Assembly: GCA_965230795.1 (NCBI GenBank)
Contig: OZ246020.1
Coordinates: forward strand, 1,736,001-1,800,000
Source of the DNA: PZPK01 sp965230795
GTDB taxonomy: Bacteria; Pseudomonadota; Gammaproteobacteria; Pseudomonadales; Oleiphilaceae
Length of the DNA: 64,000 nucleotides
Direction of reading: 5' to 3'
Shown here: positions 9,289 through 18,342 of the stretch, one piece after another
Layout: every line of letters starts with the position of its first letter
Numbering within the stretch: the stretch's first letter is position 1
The notes under the pieces: model-generated
Database searches by the model: none
What the model was told of the DNA's origin: nothing
Seen by the model: only the letters and a program-made list of their open reading frames with translations
Translations under genes and position numbers: made by a program

Positions 9289-9903
9289 ATGAAACAAATA
9301 CCTAGATTTTTTATCTTAGTGGCCGCCCTATGGGCAATAAATGCACAGGCTGCTATGGAGTACCTTCGATTTGAAGGCTCAATAGATAAGTATTATGAGA
9401 ATGATGGATTTCACCCCGGATATAATTCCGCATTGGGATTTCACAAAGGGCAAGCTGTGTATTTTGACTTTCTGATAGATACGAGCCTAAATCCTAGCGG
9501 GTATCAGGATACGGACTTTGGAGACTATTTTTCCACAACCTATTTGGGAGGGACTATAGCCGGCCCAACCATCACCCGTGGAGAGACCATTAGTTTCCCA
9601 GAGGGAGATACAACTTGGTTATTTGTCACCAGTTCTCTTAGAGTGGGAAGCGTGGATTGGCAATTCTTCGATGGATCTGGTTACCCGATCATTAGGGATA
9701 TTGATACTTGGAACATTGGTGACAATCTTGCTCTGCTGAGCAACGGCTATACTGATGAGTATAGTATAGGGAATGTCACCTTAACCCACCGAAGTTATAG
9801 CCCGCCACCTGCTTACGTACCTGTTCCAGCTTCATTATGGTTGTTTTGTACTGGTTTAAGCCTGTTTGCTCTAAACGGGAGAAAGCGCTCAAATAAACTC
9901 TAG
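9289..9903 (+). CDS. PEP-CTERM sorting domain-containing secreted protein
   Basis: About 204 residues. An N-terminal signal peptide (FFILVAALWAINAQA) precedes a beta-rich body with aromatic and acidic residues. The C-terminal tail has the three parts of a PEP-CTERM signal: VPVPASLWLF motif, hydrophobic helix, and basic end (GRKRSNKL). Such proteins are exported by Sec and processed by an exosortase, usually for surface or exopolysaccharide-associated display. Start ATG 9289 has AAGGA 8 bases upstream, better than ATG 9280. The gene is clearly more AT-rich than its neighbours, suggesting acquisition. The body matches no family I recognise. Confidence 0.85.
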   Translation: MKQIPRFFILVAALWAINAQAAMEYLRFEGSIDKYYENDGFHPGYNSALGFHKGQAVYFDFLIDTSLNPSGYQDTDFGDYFSTTYLGGTIAGPTITRGETISFPEGDTTWLFVTSSLRVGSVDWQFFDGSGYPIIRDIDTWNIGDNLALLSNGYTDEYSIGNVTLTHRSYSPPPAYVPVPASLWLFCTGLSLFALNGRKRSNKL

Positions 9904-10000
9904 TCGAGTAACCAGGGGGATCTCCCTCCAGTCCCCACAACACCCTACATGCCTGCGCGGCCCGAGACGTCTCTACACAGGGCGCCTCACTTAGGATAGC
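9904..10000 (-). mobile_element. Possible degenerate 3' end of a group II intron
   Basis: Read on the minus strand, this stretch contains GAGGCGCCCTGTG, then GCATGTAGGGTGTTGTGGGG, then a GGAGGGAGATCCCCCTGG hairpin and TTACTCGACTAG. This order resembles, from memory, the conserved 3' portion (domains V-VI and the end junction) of bacterial group II introns, although the domain V loop looks altered. No reverse transcriptase remains. It begins directly at the stop codon of the PEP-CTERM gene. It could also be another dispersed repeat family. Confidence 0.3.
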
Positions 10001-10072
10001 GAAGCGCGATCCAACCATCACGTAACCAGGAAGGCTTTGTCCCTGATTATCTAACGAAGACTTAAAAGTGCC

Positions 10073-10098
10073 AAAGGTGTCAGATCTGACACCTTTTT
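10073..10098. repeat. Perfect 24-bp palindrome with T tail
   Basis: AAAGGTGTCAGA is followed immediately by its exact reverse complement TCTGACACCTTT (10073-10096), then two further T. It could act as a terminator hairpin in either direction. Similar GTGTCAGA-TCTGACAC palindromes occur as dispersed repeats near REP-type transposases, so it may be a mobile-repeat relic. Confidence 0.6.
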
Positions 10099-10542
10099 CC
10101 ATAAAGACAAAATACCTGCAAGCATTATTCAGCGCTTTGGGCATAGTACCTTCTGATACCTTCTCCTAAACTGTATCGGTTCAAACCCTTCTTACAGTTT
10201 GAGTTTCAATTCTTAAAATAGCTACTGACCTGCAGAAATAGAATTTCCGTGAAGGTGACCTTGCTCACACCATAACGGAAGGCATGAGTGTCTACATAAT
10301 GGACATTCACACCTGATTGCTAAACAAGGAATTTTCAGCCAATATTGGCCTTATCAGTTATCTCGGGAATGTCGTCATTTGTAATAGAAGAAATCGTACT
10401 TCTGAAAGTCCGCTTCTCTCACAATTCAGATGTGATTTTCCGCCACCCTGAATGACCGCTAAGGAAATAAAACCGACTCTATAACGCTCAGAAAAAAGTG
10501 TGCTGTCATTGCAAATTGGCGGAGCTTGTCATTGGCTTCTTC
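10099..10542. other. Gene-free AT-rich stretch
   Basis: About 440 bases with frequent stops in all frames and no recognisable gene, RNA or repeat. Together with the preceding 200 bases it forms the longest non-coding gap in the window and probably represents decayed accessory DNA. Confidence 0.4.
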
Positions 10543-11121
10543 CTACGCTTCGAGTTCAGCTTGCTTATTCACCTTCGCAACCCACTTCTTTCGTTGCTCT
10601 TCAGTCGATTTTAGTACTGAGCCAAACTGGGTGACTTTTACCGGACTAAACCCGCAGAATTCCAGGACAGTTTTTTTCATCATTTTGGTAGCAGGCGATC
10701 CATAAATGAATTTGTAGTACCAAACCGGAGTATCCATCGTCGCAATAATCCGAGCTGTTTTACCTTTTAACAGGCGTTTGGGAAATACATCTCCCTTTTC
10801 ATATTTGAAAGCAAAACCTGGCAGGAAGATTCGATCCAGCACTCCCTTTAGGGCGGCTGGTACAGACCCCCACCAGACTGGGTAGACGATCACTACGTGT
10901 TCAGCGCTGGCTATTTTGTCTTTCAGTTCAACCAAAGGGTTTTCTAATAGTTGATTGCTGTCGTAGCCCGATTTAAGTATCGGATCAAACTCAAAATCAG
11001 ACAGATGAACAACATCTACTTGGCCCCCAGACCGGGTCGCGCCTTCAGCGTAGCTTTCCGCTAATGCGCGACACAGGCTTGTTTCCTTTGGATTGCCATT
11101 CAATACAAGAATCCGTTTCAT
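10543..11121 (-). CDS. Flavodoxin-fold NAD(P)H dehydrogenase (quinone) family protein
   Basis: About 192 residues. The N-terminus MKRILVLNGNPKETSLCRALA is the phosphate-binding start of the flavodoxin-like NAD(P)H:quinone oxidoreductase family (MdaB/KefF/YwrO type). VVIVYPVWWGSVPAALKGVLDRIF near residues 80-100 is the conserved FMN-contacting block. It would reduce quinones or similar electrophiles with two electrons, using FMN. The gene is somewhat AT-rich and lies next to the accessory patch, with no operon partner. Confidence 0.9.
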   Translation of the reverse strand: MKRILVLNGNPKETSLCRALAESYAEGATRSGGQVDVVHLSDFEFDPILKSGYDSNQLLENPLVELKDKIASAEHVVIVYPVWWGSVPAALKGVLDRIFLPGFAFKYEKGDVFPKRLLKGKTARIIATMDTPVWYYKFIYGSPATKMMKKTVLEFCGFSPVKVTQFGSVLKSTEEQRKKWVAKVNKQAELEA

Positions 11122-11298
11122 TTAAAGTTCCTTAAAATTTGCCTAATCAAAGACATGTTAGAGACAAAAGGGGAGCACCTTTTGTGAGTTTATCCAAGCC
11201 CGTTTTTCATCGGTTTTTCGTATATTATGTCGTCGCTTCTCAGCCTCGCTCGCGTTTCACAGGAAATAACGAGCGTGCCGGTTTTGCTTTACCTTTAT

Positions 11299-11739
11299 CT
11301 ACCATTCTCCGGTATTTTCCATTGAAGCCCAGGGTTCTTTAGGGGGCAGGGCGTCGCCTTTTTGCAGCAGTTCGATGGAGATGCCATCGGGTGAACGCAC
11401 GAATGCCATGTAACCATCGCGAGGTGGACGGTTGATGGTGACACCACCTGCTTGCAGGCGTTCACACAGGGCGTAAATGTCATCCACACGGTAGGCCAGA
11501 TGACCAAAGTTGCGTCCGCCAGTGTAGGTTTCCGGGTCCCAGTTATAGGTCAATTCAATCATTGGCGCTTTGTGTTCTCTGGCGGCGTCTTCGTCACCGG
11601 GTGCGGCGAGGAAGACCAGGGTGAAGCGTCCTTTTTCAACTTCCTTGCGGCTGATTTCGACCAGGCCGAGTTTGTCGCAGTAAAAGTCGAGGGAGGCATC
11701 CAGATCACTGACGCGCACCATGGTGTGCAAGTATTGCAT
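11299..11739 (-). CDS. gloA: Lactoylglutathione lyase (glyoxalase I)
   Basis: Converts the hemithioacetal of methylglyoxal and glutathione to S-lactoylglutathione in the cytosol. From the start at 11739 (AGGAG 5 bases upstream) the protein is about 146 residues with all four metal ligands in their family contexts: His5 (MQYLH), Glu in MIELTYNWD, His in NFGHLAYRVD and Glu in GISIELLQ. This is the vicinal-oxygen-chelate fold, close in length to E. coli GloA. It is unlinked to other detoxification genes here, apart from the quinone reductase upstream on the same strand. Confidence 0.95.
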   Translation of the reverse strand: MQYLHTMVRVSDLDASLDFYCDKLGLVEISRKEVEKGRFTLVFLAAPGDEDAAREHKAPMIELTYNWDPETYTGGRNFGHLAYRVDDIYALCERLQAGGVTINRPPRDGYMAFVRSPDGISIELLQKGDALPPKEPWASMENTGEW

Positions 11740-11845
11740 GTGAGCTCCTGAGATGTTGTTGGCGAAATCCATTGCTGGTCATGTCACTGTCATGAAGCTT
11801 TGATTATCATGCCAAAGAAATGCAGACAAAAATACATCAGCTGAT

Positions 11846-12730
11846 ATGAAACGCTCCGATCTTCTACTCATTGCACTTGCAGCGCTGTCTATGACCGCCT
11901 GCAAAACCACACACAAGACCTCCGATTCCATTCCGCTAATTGATACGCGCTTCTCTGAGCCCCAGGCCTATCAGTCCATGCAAGCCGATGAGGTTGAAGA
12001 AGCATCGGGACTGGTGCGGAGCCTGCGCAACCCTGGCTTGATTTGGACACATAATGACAGCGGCGATGCAGCGCGTGTATTTCTGCTGGATCCTAGGACC
12101 GGCAATATTCGTCTGGAAGTTGTGCTGGAAGGCACAACGAATGTGGATTTTGAAGACATCACGCTACGTCAGGTTAATGGAGAGCCAAAGCTGTTAATTG
12201 GTGATATCGGCGATAACCGGGGTGTCCGGGACCACCTAAGTATCTACCAGATTGATGAGCCCATACTTGGCAGTGCTTCAAGGCTGAGTATCCCGGCTGG
12301 AAAAATCCAGCATATGTCGATTCGATATACCGAAGGTGCCCGCGACGCCGAAACCCTAATGACCCAGGCTGATGGTTCACTGGTCTTGCTCACAAAGCGT
12401 GAACAGAGCATTTTTATTTACCAGTTTCCCTTCGTTGAAGGGGAGGCGACACTTGCTTCGACTGGACGTGTGCCGCTGACTAAAATTACCGCCGGTGATA
12501 TTAATGCCCAGGGTGAGATATTGCTGCGCAGCTACAACGAGGTTTTCTACTGGCCTTCTTCCAAGGCCGGTATCACAGAACGTTTGAGTGCCGGCCCGCC
12601 ATTTCGCGTGAAGGCTCCCTCCGAACCGCAAGGCGAAGCGATTTGCTGGGATGGCAAGGGTGGTTTTTACACGCTTTCAGAAAGCGTATTCGGCAGTGAA
12701 CAAACCGTGCATCACTCGAAGTCACAATGA
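11846..12730 (+). CDS. Lipoprotein of unknown function, probable beta-propeller
   Basis: About 294 residues. The N-terminus (LLLIALAALSMTAC) is a lipoprotein signal with the lipobox cysteine at residue 19. The body has EASGLVRSLRNPGLIWTHND, then NVDFEDITL, ARDAETLM and GEAICWDGKGGFYTLSE, a pattern seen in secreted propeller-like proteins related to SdiA-regulated or phytase-like families. The repeated blades suggest a propeller; the function is not known. It converges on the next gene with a 40-base gap. Confidence 0.75.
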   Translation: MKRSDLLLIALAALSMTACKTTHKTSDSIPLIDTRFSEPQAYQSMQADEVEEASGLVRSLRNPGLIWTHNDSGDAARVFLLDPRTGNIRLEVVLEGTTNVDFEDITLRQVNGEPKLLIGDIGDNRGVRDHLSIYQIDEPILGSASRLSIPAGKIQHMSIRYTEGARDAETLMTQADGSLVLLTKREQSIFIYQFPFVEGEATLASTGRVPLTKITAGDINAQGEILLRSYNEVFYWPSSKAGITERLSAGPPFRVKAPSEPQGEAICWDGKGGFYTLSESVFGSEQTVHHSKSQ

Positions 12731-12770
12731 AGAGAGAGACAAAAGATTCTGTCGTACTCGGCACACAGTT

Positions 12771-14567
12771 TTACCCGTCTGCCAGGTCAGTTTCATCGAA
12801 ATAGAGTACTTTCCGTTTTGATGATAACTCGCGTTGAACACAGGGATCCTCCGGCATAGGAATCGGTTCGATCTTTTTAAGTGCGTCAATAAACGCCTGG
12901 TCCATCTGAGGGTGGCCGGAATCTTTTCTCAGCCGCAGATCTTTGGCCTGCCCCGATGCATCCAGGCAATAGGTAATTTCTCCGTAGTAGCTGCCGCCGT
13001 CGTCAATCGGTGCCTCATAGTGACTGATAAGCTTGCTGAAATATGTTCCCATATAATCCCTGGCCTGCTGCTTCTGCACGTCTGATAGCGGTGTCTCAAG
13101 GCAGGCATTCTGGTTTTTGTCGGGAATGACTGCGTCGCACGTTCTAGCGCTGTGTTGTTCTTTCAACTTGGATGTTATGCGAGCTTCGAGGAAGGGGAGG
13201 CTGCGGAATTCCAGAAAAGAATAATGCTTGTTCGCACGTACCTGGCTCAAGAAAGCTAGCGATTGAGTATATCGTTGTTTCAGATAAAGCTGCGCTGCGA
13301 TGTAGAAAAGTGCTTCGGTTTGCTGACAGGTGTCACCAACGCTTTCCAGTAATTCTTGCTGATCAAGCTCCCCATACCAATATGCCGCCAAGTTTCGCTG
13401 CCAGTCATCCATGTTAGTGAGAGGAACAAGTTGCGTGAAGTCGACATAGCTCATCTGCATGTCTTTATCGAGCATGGCTTCCAGAAAACTGTGGAGAAAG
13501 ACCCCATAGAAACTGAGTGGCCTGGTGTTTTTCATATATTCTGAGCTGGCTTCCCATGCCTGTTCCCAATTGCCTGCGCGCGTGAGTTCAAAGGCATAGT
13601 CTATTTGCGCCAAATGGTTTCCGTCTTCGATAAGCTGGCGATATATTGCGTCGCCTTTTTCACTCTGATTCGACATGAAATACGCATTGGCAAGCATGAT
13701 CTGGCTATCAACAGATTGCTCAAGATTATTGAACTTACGGGCGGCATCGAGCATCAATGGCGCCAGATTGAGGCGTTGATAGTTTAAGGCCATGTAGTAA
13801 TAGAGGTTGGGGTCATTCTGCATATTACGTGACGCATTTTGCAGGGCTCGCAGCGACTTGTTGATGGCGGATTTGTTTGCGTAAGGGCAGTAGTTTCTAT
13901 TTGCGAAAGCCTCATAGGCAAAGCCCAGTTGCCTTTGCAATAAGGGAGCGTCAGGGGCAGATTCGAGGGTGCGTTTCAACAGCTCGATGGCAAAATAGTG
14001 TTGTTGTTCTTCCATCAGATAGGCAGCAAGAAAAAACACGCTTGCCCCATTATTCGGTTGTTGTGCCAAAGCCTCAAACAGCAGCTTTTTTGCAATACCT
14101 GAGTCAGGAAATTCGTTGCTGTGCTGTGACGACTGGCGCAGGAAGTCGGCAAGCTTGGGTGGATTCAGCGTGCGACGGGTCGGCACAGGAATGGATTGAA
14201 ATAGCTTGTCCAGTTCCTCATAAGAGATGTTTCCCTCAACACGCTGTTGATACAGGAGTTCATAGAGTGGAAGAGCGACTCCCATGTTTTCAGGATTTAA
14301 CTCAAGCGCACGCCGGTAGTGTTGAATAGCCAGACGGTTTTTCGTCAAATCTCCGGTAGACTGAACCAACTGCTCGTATTTTTGCCCTAACTGAAAGTGA
14401 TAAAACCAGCCCTGGTGGTTTTTTTCGTATTTATCTTCAATGCTTGCAATATCCTGCTCGACACCCGCGGATTGGGGGTTAAGGCTGCTGCATCCGGCCA
14501 AAAACAGTAACAGGAAAACAATCAGCGGTGTCTTGAACGCAAGAGAAGTATTCTCTCTATAATTCAT
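12771..14567 (-). CDS. TPR-repeat lipoprotein with TonB-C-like C-terminal domain
   Basis: About 598 residues. It opens with a lipoprotein signal (LIVFLLLFLAGCSS), continues with many helical TPR-like repeats, and ends with a domain resembling the TonB C-terminal fold (YYGEITYCLDASGQAKDLRL, then QAFIDALKKIEPIPMP). Start 14567 was chosen because it gives the lipobox; the first residues overlap the end of the upstream gene by 11 bases, so the two are translationally coupled. Probably an envelope protein working with the transglutaminase-like product. No gene name can be given. Confidence 0.8.
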   Translation of the reverse strand: MNYRENTSLAFKTPLIVFLLLFLAGCSSLNPQSAGVEQDIASIEDKYEKNHQGWFYHFQLGQKYEQLVQSTGDLTKNRLAIQHYRRALELNPENMGVALPLYELLYQQRVEGNISYEELDKLFQSIPVPTRRTLNPPKLADFLRQSSQHSNEFPDSGIAKKLLFEALAQQPNNGASVFFLAAYLMEEQQHYFAIELLKRTLESAPDAPLLQRQLGFAYEAFANRNYCPYANKSAINKSLRALQNASRNMQNDPNLYYYMALNYQRLNLAPLMLDAARKFNNLEQSVDSQIMLANAYFMSNQSEKGDAIYRQLIEDGNHLAQIDYAFELTRAGNWEQAWEASSEYMKNTRPLSFYGVFLHSFLEAMLDKDMQMSYVDFTQLVPLTNMDDWQRNLAAYWYGELDQQELLESVGDTCQQTEALFYIAAQLYLKQRYTQSLAFLSQVRANKHYSFLEFRSLPFLEARITSKLKEQHSARTCDAVIPDKNQNACLETPLSDVQKQQARDYMGTYFSKLISHYEAPIDDGGSYYGEITYCLDASGQAKDLRLRKDSGHPQMDQAFIDALKKIEPIPMPEDPCVQRELSSKRKVLYFDETDLADG

Positions 14568-16779
14568 GTCCAAGCTCCATCGCGCGCATGAATGCCTGGT
14601 TCGAAGCCTCGAATTTCTGCTGGTATCCCAGGGCAATACCCATCAGGTAATGCGCGTCCGCGGAGCCCGCATCAAGAGCAAGCGCTTTGTTTGATGCTTC
14701 AAACGCTTTTTCAAACTCTCCATTGTCGAGATACGCCTGGGCCAGATTGATAAGCTGCTCCAGCGATTCGCCCGAAGTATTGGATTCCAGTCGGGATATC
14801 TTGGCTCCGAGTTCGTCATACTGAAAAGAAACTGTCCAGGCCGGAAGCTTGCGGATGGCCTCGGCGGCTTCATAGTAAGCTTTGTAGGCCTTCTTATCCG
14901 GTGTCACAAAGGCATGCTGTTTGAATCTTGCAATAAATCCGCTGGAGCCGTTTTCTGGCGTATGTTTTTCCTGTGTCACAGAGAGATAGGGAGAGGAATA
15001 ATCGTCCCCTTGAGAAAGGGTTATGGGGACATAGCCGGAATCAGGGCTGGGAAATTCCACCTTTAGCTCCAGCGTGTTCGGTACGCCGAAATGAAAAGGA
15101 AAGTGTCGCTCTTCGGGCGCGATGAGGCTGCCAAAGTCACTCACCAGATTCAGGTATTGGGTGACGTTTGCAGCATATAAAACCGGATCGGGAATGCCTG
15201 TCCAGACATCTTTGAGTTTCAATGACGCCGCGATCGTGACAGCGTCATTGTTATCTTCCGGCAATGAATGCCCGACTGACAGAACGGTCGCGGTAGGGTA
15301 AAACTGAAGAGCTGTGTCGCGCACGAAGCTTTGTGGGTCGGGAGAGTACATTAGCGCAGCACGTATATTCTGTCCCACTGCACCCTGGAACTCGAAGTCC
15401 ATGTCCACGGCGACATCAAAGTCATTGAGATAGCGAAAGTTCAGATCGACACGTGAGATGTTGTCTTCAATCGCCATCGCCTCGGTCGTCAGCAGTGTGT
15501 TGGAAACACCGTCAATCACCAAGGCTGCCTGTCCTTTGTTGCTCCAGTGCAAGCCCGGGAAATCCAGACCATCGGTCGATGTGTCGAACCAGATGGATTC
15601 GCGTGAATCGGTTGCGGGCAGAAATACGATCATGTGATCAAAATAAGGACGGGGCAGAGACAGAGCCAGGCCATTATAGGCGCTTGTCAGCGCGGCATAC
15701 GCTTCAATGTCCAGGAGTCTGAACAGTGACAGTGCCAGCACTGTCTGGTCTTTACAGTCACCGTAGCCGTTTTCGAGAACTTCCTGTGCACTGTGGGGTT
15801 CGTAGCCATTGCGACCCAGATGAGCAAACACGTAACGGACATTATCCTGAATGTACGCGTGCACCGCCCTGATGCGATCATATTCGTTGCTGTGCTCAGC
15901 TTTAATGCGCTCGGCAATCCTTCGTACCGCATCTGAAGTCTCGATTCGAGGCGCCAACAATGAACGACTCCAGACGTTAACCTGCTTCCAGTTTTGCAGG
16001 GAAGACAGTAGCAGGAGAGGGTAATTATTGAGATGGTCCGGAATACCTGTTTCGTTAGGGATGCCTGGCAGGTTGGTAGCCCGAAACTCCAGTACCTTTC
16101 CCTGTGTGTCCTGAGTTGATTTGAACTCGGCATCAATCATCTCAGAAAGCGCATACTTCATATCCATTGCTGGAGGAAGTTGAATCCTGATAATACTTTC
16201 AGCGACTGGATCAAGACGTCTTTCACCATTTCCGGCCTGACTCTCAGCCCAGTAGAAAGAGTGGGCATGGGTATATTCACCAGGTATGACGGCAGAAATT
16301 TCCTGCTTGGTGTATTCCATTTCTATTACCGATCCGGTTCTCAGGGCCGGTGGTGAAAAGACCAGAATTTTGTCGTTGAGGTAGAAGTTTTCGTTTGGAC
16401 GATTTTGATGCTGGATCGCGTCCGGTTTGACGTCGTAGACAGAACCATCTGGATGTCTGACTCGCGCAAAATTCAGATTGATTTGCTCATGAAAGGGATT
16501 GTAAGGAATCTCCAGCTGGCTATAGTCCTGGATCGCGTCGTCATCCCCGATCAGGATTTCCTGATAGCTTGTCTGTGTTGCCAGCCCCTCATTATCGATT
16601 TTGATTTCGGTAGCGCGCTTCAATATCTGCGACTGAACGGGTAAAGAGTTTTCCGAATGTTCTGCTGTTACTGCAGCGATAGCAGCCAGAGACAGGCCCT
16701 GCAGGAGGCAAACAACGAAAAGGATAAAAAATGCTTGGGCGAACGGATAGTGACCGTTTTGGGCTTCCCTGAAATACAC
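14557..16779 (-). CDS. DUF3857 / transglutaminase-like exported protein with C-terminal TPRs
   Basis: About 740 residues. A hydrophobic signal (FFILFVVCLLQGLSLAAIAA) precedes a DUF3857 domain (residues about 50-240). A transglutaminase-like core follows with the catalytic cysteine in GYGDCKDQT, histidine in FDHMIVF and a following aspartate. TPR units (AQAYLDNGEFEKAFEASNKA) occupy the last 80 residues. Such DUF3857-transglutaminase proteins are periplasmic and mostly uncharacterised; they may cut or cross-link peptides. A ribosome site (CAGG) lies just upstream of the start. It leads the two-gene unit with the TPR/TonB-C-like lipoprotein. Confidence 0.88.
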   Translation of the reverse strand: MYFREAQNGHYPFAQAFFILFVVCLLQGLSLAAIAAVTAEHSENSLPVQSQILKRATEIKIDNEGLATQTSYQEILIGDDDAIQDYSQLEIPYNPFHEQINLNFARVRHPDGSVYDVKPDAIQHQNRPNENFYLNDKILVFSPPALRTGSVIEMEYTKQEISAVIPGEYTHAHSFYWAESQAGNGERRLDPVAESIIRIQLPPAMDMKYALSEMIDAEFKSTQDTQGKVLEFRATNLPGIPNETGIPDHLNNYPLLLLSSLQNWKQVNVWSRSLLAPRIETSDAVRRIAERIKAEHSNEYDRIRAVHAYIQDNVRYVFAHLGRNGYEPHSAQEVLENGYGDCKDQTVLALSLFRLLDIEAYAALTSAYNGLALSLPRPYFDHMIVFLPATDSRESIWFDTSTDGLDFPGLHWSNKGQAALVIDGVSNTLLTTEAMAIEDNISRVDLNFRYLNDFDVAVDMDFEFQGAVGQNIRAALMYSPDPQSFVRDTALQFYPTATVLSVGHSLPEDNNDAVTIAASLKLKDVWTGIPDPVLYAANVTQYLNLVSDFGSLIAPEERHFPFHFGVPNTLELKVEFPSPDSGYVPITLSQGDDYSSPYLSVTQEKHTPENGSSGFIARFKQHAFVTPDKKAYKAYYEAAEAIRKLPAWTVSFQYDELGAKISRLESNTSGESLEQLINLAQAYLDNGEFEKAFEASNKALALDAGSADAHYLMGIALGYQQKFEASNQAFMRAMELGHEL

Positions 16780-17223
16780 CTGATTCTCCCTGAGAGACGA
16801 CAGCTTTTACATCACTGGCGAAGCTTAATAAAGGCAGAGCAAAGATAAAAGCACTTCTGAGGCGGAGTAGGGGTCGTCCCGCGTGTTTTGATTGGGCAAA
16901 GTTCACAAACTCGAAACAGATCACAATATGGTTGGCATATTCACTCGTTTGGGGGATGAACTGCCAGCACCGCTATGACACACTTTCCGCATGCGTTAAC
17001 AGTCACTGAACGGGACACAAAGATAAAAAGCCCGCAGTTCGACAGGCAACGCTTTCGCTGGATTCCGCTATGGAATGCTGGCTCTTTTCAACAGTTTGGC
17101 CCTCAGGCCTGGCAACACAAACTGTTCAGATCGTATTGAGCACACAGGGACCGTGGTACCGAATAGTTGGTCCTATGCGCCTTTCGCATTGCCAAAACAA
17201 AAACAAGATATCAGGTAACTACT
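16780..17223. other. Divergent promoter region (DUF3857 gene / lipase)
   Basis: About 440 bases between divergent starts. It should hold promoters for both directions. No clear operator, RNA or small gene could be identified. Confidence 0.45.
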
Positions 17224-18195
17224 ATGAAACGTTTCGGTTCAATTAAAAAACTACTTGCACGCAAGGGCATGTGGATGGCGCTTGCGCTATGCACGCTCTA
17301 CAGTGCCCAGGCCAGTGCGATCTGCTGGTGGTGGCAGGATTGTACTGCCTATAAAACCAAGTACCCTATTGTGTTGGTGCATGGTGTGTCTGGCTTTGAT
17401 TCCATTTTGGGAATTGATTATTTCTATGGCGTCCGCAGTGCCTTGCAGGAGCGTGGTGCGCGGGTGTATGCACCCAATGTGACGGCGTGGGAAGATGCCT
17501 ATGTACGTGGTGAGCAGCTGGTGGATTACCTGGAAAACCTGCGTGCAGCCACGGGTGCTCAGAAGTTTAATCTGATGGGACACAGCCTGGGCGGTCCAAC
17601 AACACGTTATGCGGCTGGGGTTCGTCCTGATCTGGTTGCATCGGTTACCACTATTAATGCGGTTAACTTCGGTTCTGATTTTGCCGATGCTGCTCGGGGT
17701 ATTGTTCCCGTTGGCGGCGGCATTGAAGCCTTGGTCGAGGGCTCACTCAATCTATTGGGCGATATCATCGATTTCCTTTCCGGTAATCCTTCCTACGCGC
17801 AGGATGCACTGGACTCGGTGACCTTTATGACCACACCGGGTGCAAATCAATTCAACCAGCTGTTCCCTGACGGCAAGCCTGGTTCACGTTGCGGAGAAGG
17901 TGCCAGCAAGGTCAATGGTGTGCGCTACTATTCCTGGGGTGGCGATGCAACCTTCACCAATGCTCTCGACATTTCCGATGCCTTCCTGATTTTCACAGGA
18001 GCGACCATCAGCGGAGCCAACGATGGCCTGGTTGAGCGTTGTGACCAGCATTGGGGTGACGTGTTGGGTACGCGTTACAACATGAACCACCTGGATGCGG
18101 TGAATCACATCTTCGGTATTCATCACCTGTTCGAAACGGATCCGCTGACGCTCTATAAAAACCAGGCGTCACGACTCAAAAATGCAGGTCTGTAA
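17224..18195 (+). CDS. lipA: Secreted triacylglycerol lipase (family I, foldase-dependent)
   Basis: About 323 residues. A signal peptide (MWMALALCTLYSAQASA) is followed by the alpha/beta-hydrolase core: oxyanion loop PIVLVHGVSGFDS, nucleophile Ser121 in GHSLGG, the catalytic Asp in NDGLVE, and the His in the NHLDAVNHIFG region. This matches the Pseudomonas/Burkholderia lipase family that needs a membrane foldase and is secreted by the type II system. Start 17224 was chosen because it gives the signal peptide and an AGG a few bases upstream. The foldase gene follows directly. It breaks down long-chain triacylglycerols outside the cell. Confidence 0.94.
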   Translation: MKRFGSIKKLLARKGMWMALALCTLYSAQASAICWWWQDCTAYKTKYPIVLVHGVSGFDSILGIDYFYGVRSALQERGARVYAPNVTAWEDAYVRGEQLVDYLENLRAATGAQKFNLMGHSLGGPTTRYAAGVRPDLVASVTTINAVNFGSDFADAARGIVPVGGGIEALVEGSLNLLGDIIDFLSGNPSYAQDALDSVTFMTTPGANQFNQLFPDGKPGSRCGEGASKVNGVRYYSWGGDATFTNALDISDAFLIFTGATISGANDGLVERCDQHWGDVLGTRYNMNHLDAVNHIFGIHHLFETDPLTLYKNQASRLKNAGL

Positions 18196-18218
18196 TCTGC
18201 CGATGAGTTAGAAGAGAT

Positions 18219-18252
18219 AAGCCGGGATCGGCTAAACGATTCCGGCTTTTTC
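18219..18252 (+). terminator. Rho-independent terminator or attenuator after the lipase gene
   Basis: AAGCCGG at 18219-18225 pairs with CCGGCTT at 18242-18248, extended by ATCG/CGAT inside, and is followed by a T-run. It lies between the lipase and its foldase, which would let lipase be made in excess of the foldase. Confidence 0.8.
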
Positions 18253-18342
18253 ATGCAAGGAGTGCAAAGTACATGCGTGTAGCACATCGATAATCGGCAC
18301 GGAACAAACAGTAACAACGAATAGAGAAACTGAGGCAGAGGT

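Noticed and set aside
9776..10144. 122-codon open frame on the minus strand
   Set aside because: It crosses the intron-like remnant and the palindrome and overlaps the PEP-CTERM gene; better read as non-coding repeat DNA.
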